Assembly: GCA_002348825.1 (NCBI GenBank)
Contig: DEBN01000181.1
Location: 1-15,215 of the forward strand
Direction: 5' to 3'
DNA: 15,215 nt
Source of the DNA: Gammaproteobacteria bacterium UBA2955
GTDB lineage: Bacteria; Pseudomonadota; Gammaproteobacteria; Pseudomonadales; Azotimanducaceae
A model generated the notes under the pieces. That model made no database searches, was not told where the DNA came from, and was given only the letters and a program-made list of their open reading frames with translations. Every line of letters starts with the position of its first letter. Positions within the stretch are counted from its first letter, which is position 1. Below are positions 14,743 through 15,215 of the stretch, piece by piece. Both the position numbers and the translations under genes were made by a program.

Positions 14743-15215
14743 TTACTTACGACTGCTGAGCACTCGCCAGAGCTGTCGCTTCGCGTCTGCGCTGACCATC
14801 AACTCCGACAATTCAGGGATGAGAAGATAACTGCCTTCAACCATCGGCACCCAGGCACTGATCAAGGTGAACGTCGCGTCGCTGCAAAAAACTACGCGCC
14901 CACCTGCCTTTCCGATCCCGAACTTATCCATAAATGCCAGCAGCGCGCGCTCAGGCGTTCCGGCGTTGCCCGTGAGCGGCCAGTTGAATTCGCTCAATTC
15001 GGGTTGGCTTTTATCGGCGCCGCCCTGCCGCCAAAGCTGGCACAACAGCAGATCCGCGGCGATATGACGCAACTCACCCAACAGCGGCTCAGCAGACAAC
15101 AGCAACCCACATTTATTCTGCATATGGTGAAGACGAATCGGCGGAATCTGGGGCTGCTCCAAACGAGCCTCCGGCGCCGTTATCGGTTCTGGCGTAGACG
15201 GCCCACGCGCTGAAG
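14743..15215 (-). CDS. holD: HolD-like DNA polymerase III psi subunit (5' end beyond window)
   Basis: The frame is open from the stop at 14743-14745 to the window edge and gives about 156 residues without a start that must be used. The first visible residues are proline/alanine rich (PSTPEPITAPEARLEQPQIPP), like the linker after the short N-terminal helix in longer psi proteins, so the true start probably lies beyond 15215 rather than at the TTG at 15162. The C-terminus IPELSELMVSADAKRQLWRVL aligns by eye with the E. coli HolD ending (SPALTDLRANPTARAALWQQ), and position immediately before rimI is the E. coli arrangement. Psi links the clamp loader to chi and SSB at the replication fork. Psi proteins diverge fast, so the call leans on position and this short C-terminal match. 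Confidence 0.62.
   Translation of the reverse strand, partial: SARGPSTPEPITAPEARLEQPQIPPIRLHHMQNKCGLLLSAEPLLGELRHIAADLLLCQLWRQGGADKSQPELSEFNWPLTGNAGTPERALLAFMDKFGIGKAGGRVVFCSDATFTLISAWVPMVEGSYLLIPELSELMVSADAKRQLWRVLSSRK

Noticed and set aside
1..15215. Mobile element, phage, defence island or CRISPR
   Set aside because: No transposase, integrase, long terminal repeats, regularly spaced repeats or known defence domains are visible; all major genes are metabolic, regulatory, translation or replication functions.

Overview
The window looks like chromosomal DNA from a free-living, probably marine, gammaproteobacterium. G+C is moderate, gene packing is tight, non-ATG starts are common, a FabY-type ketoacyl synthase of the Pseudomonas aeruginosa kind is present, and a holD-rimI-prfC cluster recalls the E. 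coli holD-rimI-yjjG-prfC neighbourhood. I see no insertion sequence, phage gene, CRISPR array, tRNA or rRNA.

Layout. Bases 1-2406 (minus strand) hold the 3'-truncated end of hisF, hisH overlapping it by a few bases, a 313-base gap, and a LysR-type regulator. The regulator is divergent from a TauE/SafE-family membrane protein (2494-3240, plus). That gene meets a 4.8-kb minus-strand gene tail to tail (3237-8051). The large gene encodes a single-chain acyl-CoA (probably acetyl-CoA) carboxylase in the unusual order AccA-like, long helical linker, AccD-like, biotin carboxylase, biotin carrier. Divergent from it on the plus strand are a moaB-like gene (8100-8621), a thiolase (8725-9888) and fabY (9941-11812). 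The right end (11849-15215, minus) carries holD-like (cut by the window edge), rimI, prfC and a SirB1/transglutaminase-like TPR gene.

How the genes may work together. The fused carboxylase would make malonyl-CoA (or another carboxylated acyl-CoA). FabY homologues start fatty-acid chains from acetyl-CoA and malonyl-ACP, and the thiolase interconverts acetyl-CoA and acetoacetyl-CoA. The centre of the window is therefore plausibly an acyl-chain initiation neighbourhood, with moaB as an apparently unrelated passenger. A 12-base motif occurs in both short non-coding gaps flanking moaB and could be a shared operator. The HisH/HisF pair keeps its catalytic residues but has no hisA or hisB beside it in this window. 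The LysR/TauE pair follows the common regulator-beside-its-exporter layout; its substrate is unknown.

The most interesting object is the fused carboxylase, for its reversed domain order, its uncharacterised linker of about 530 residues and the insertion in its biotin carrier domain. I could not run any search, so family calls rest on motifs and remembered homologues.
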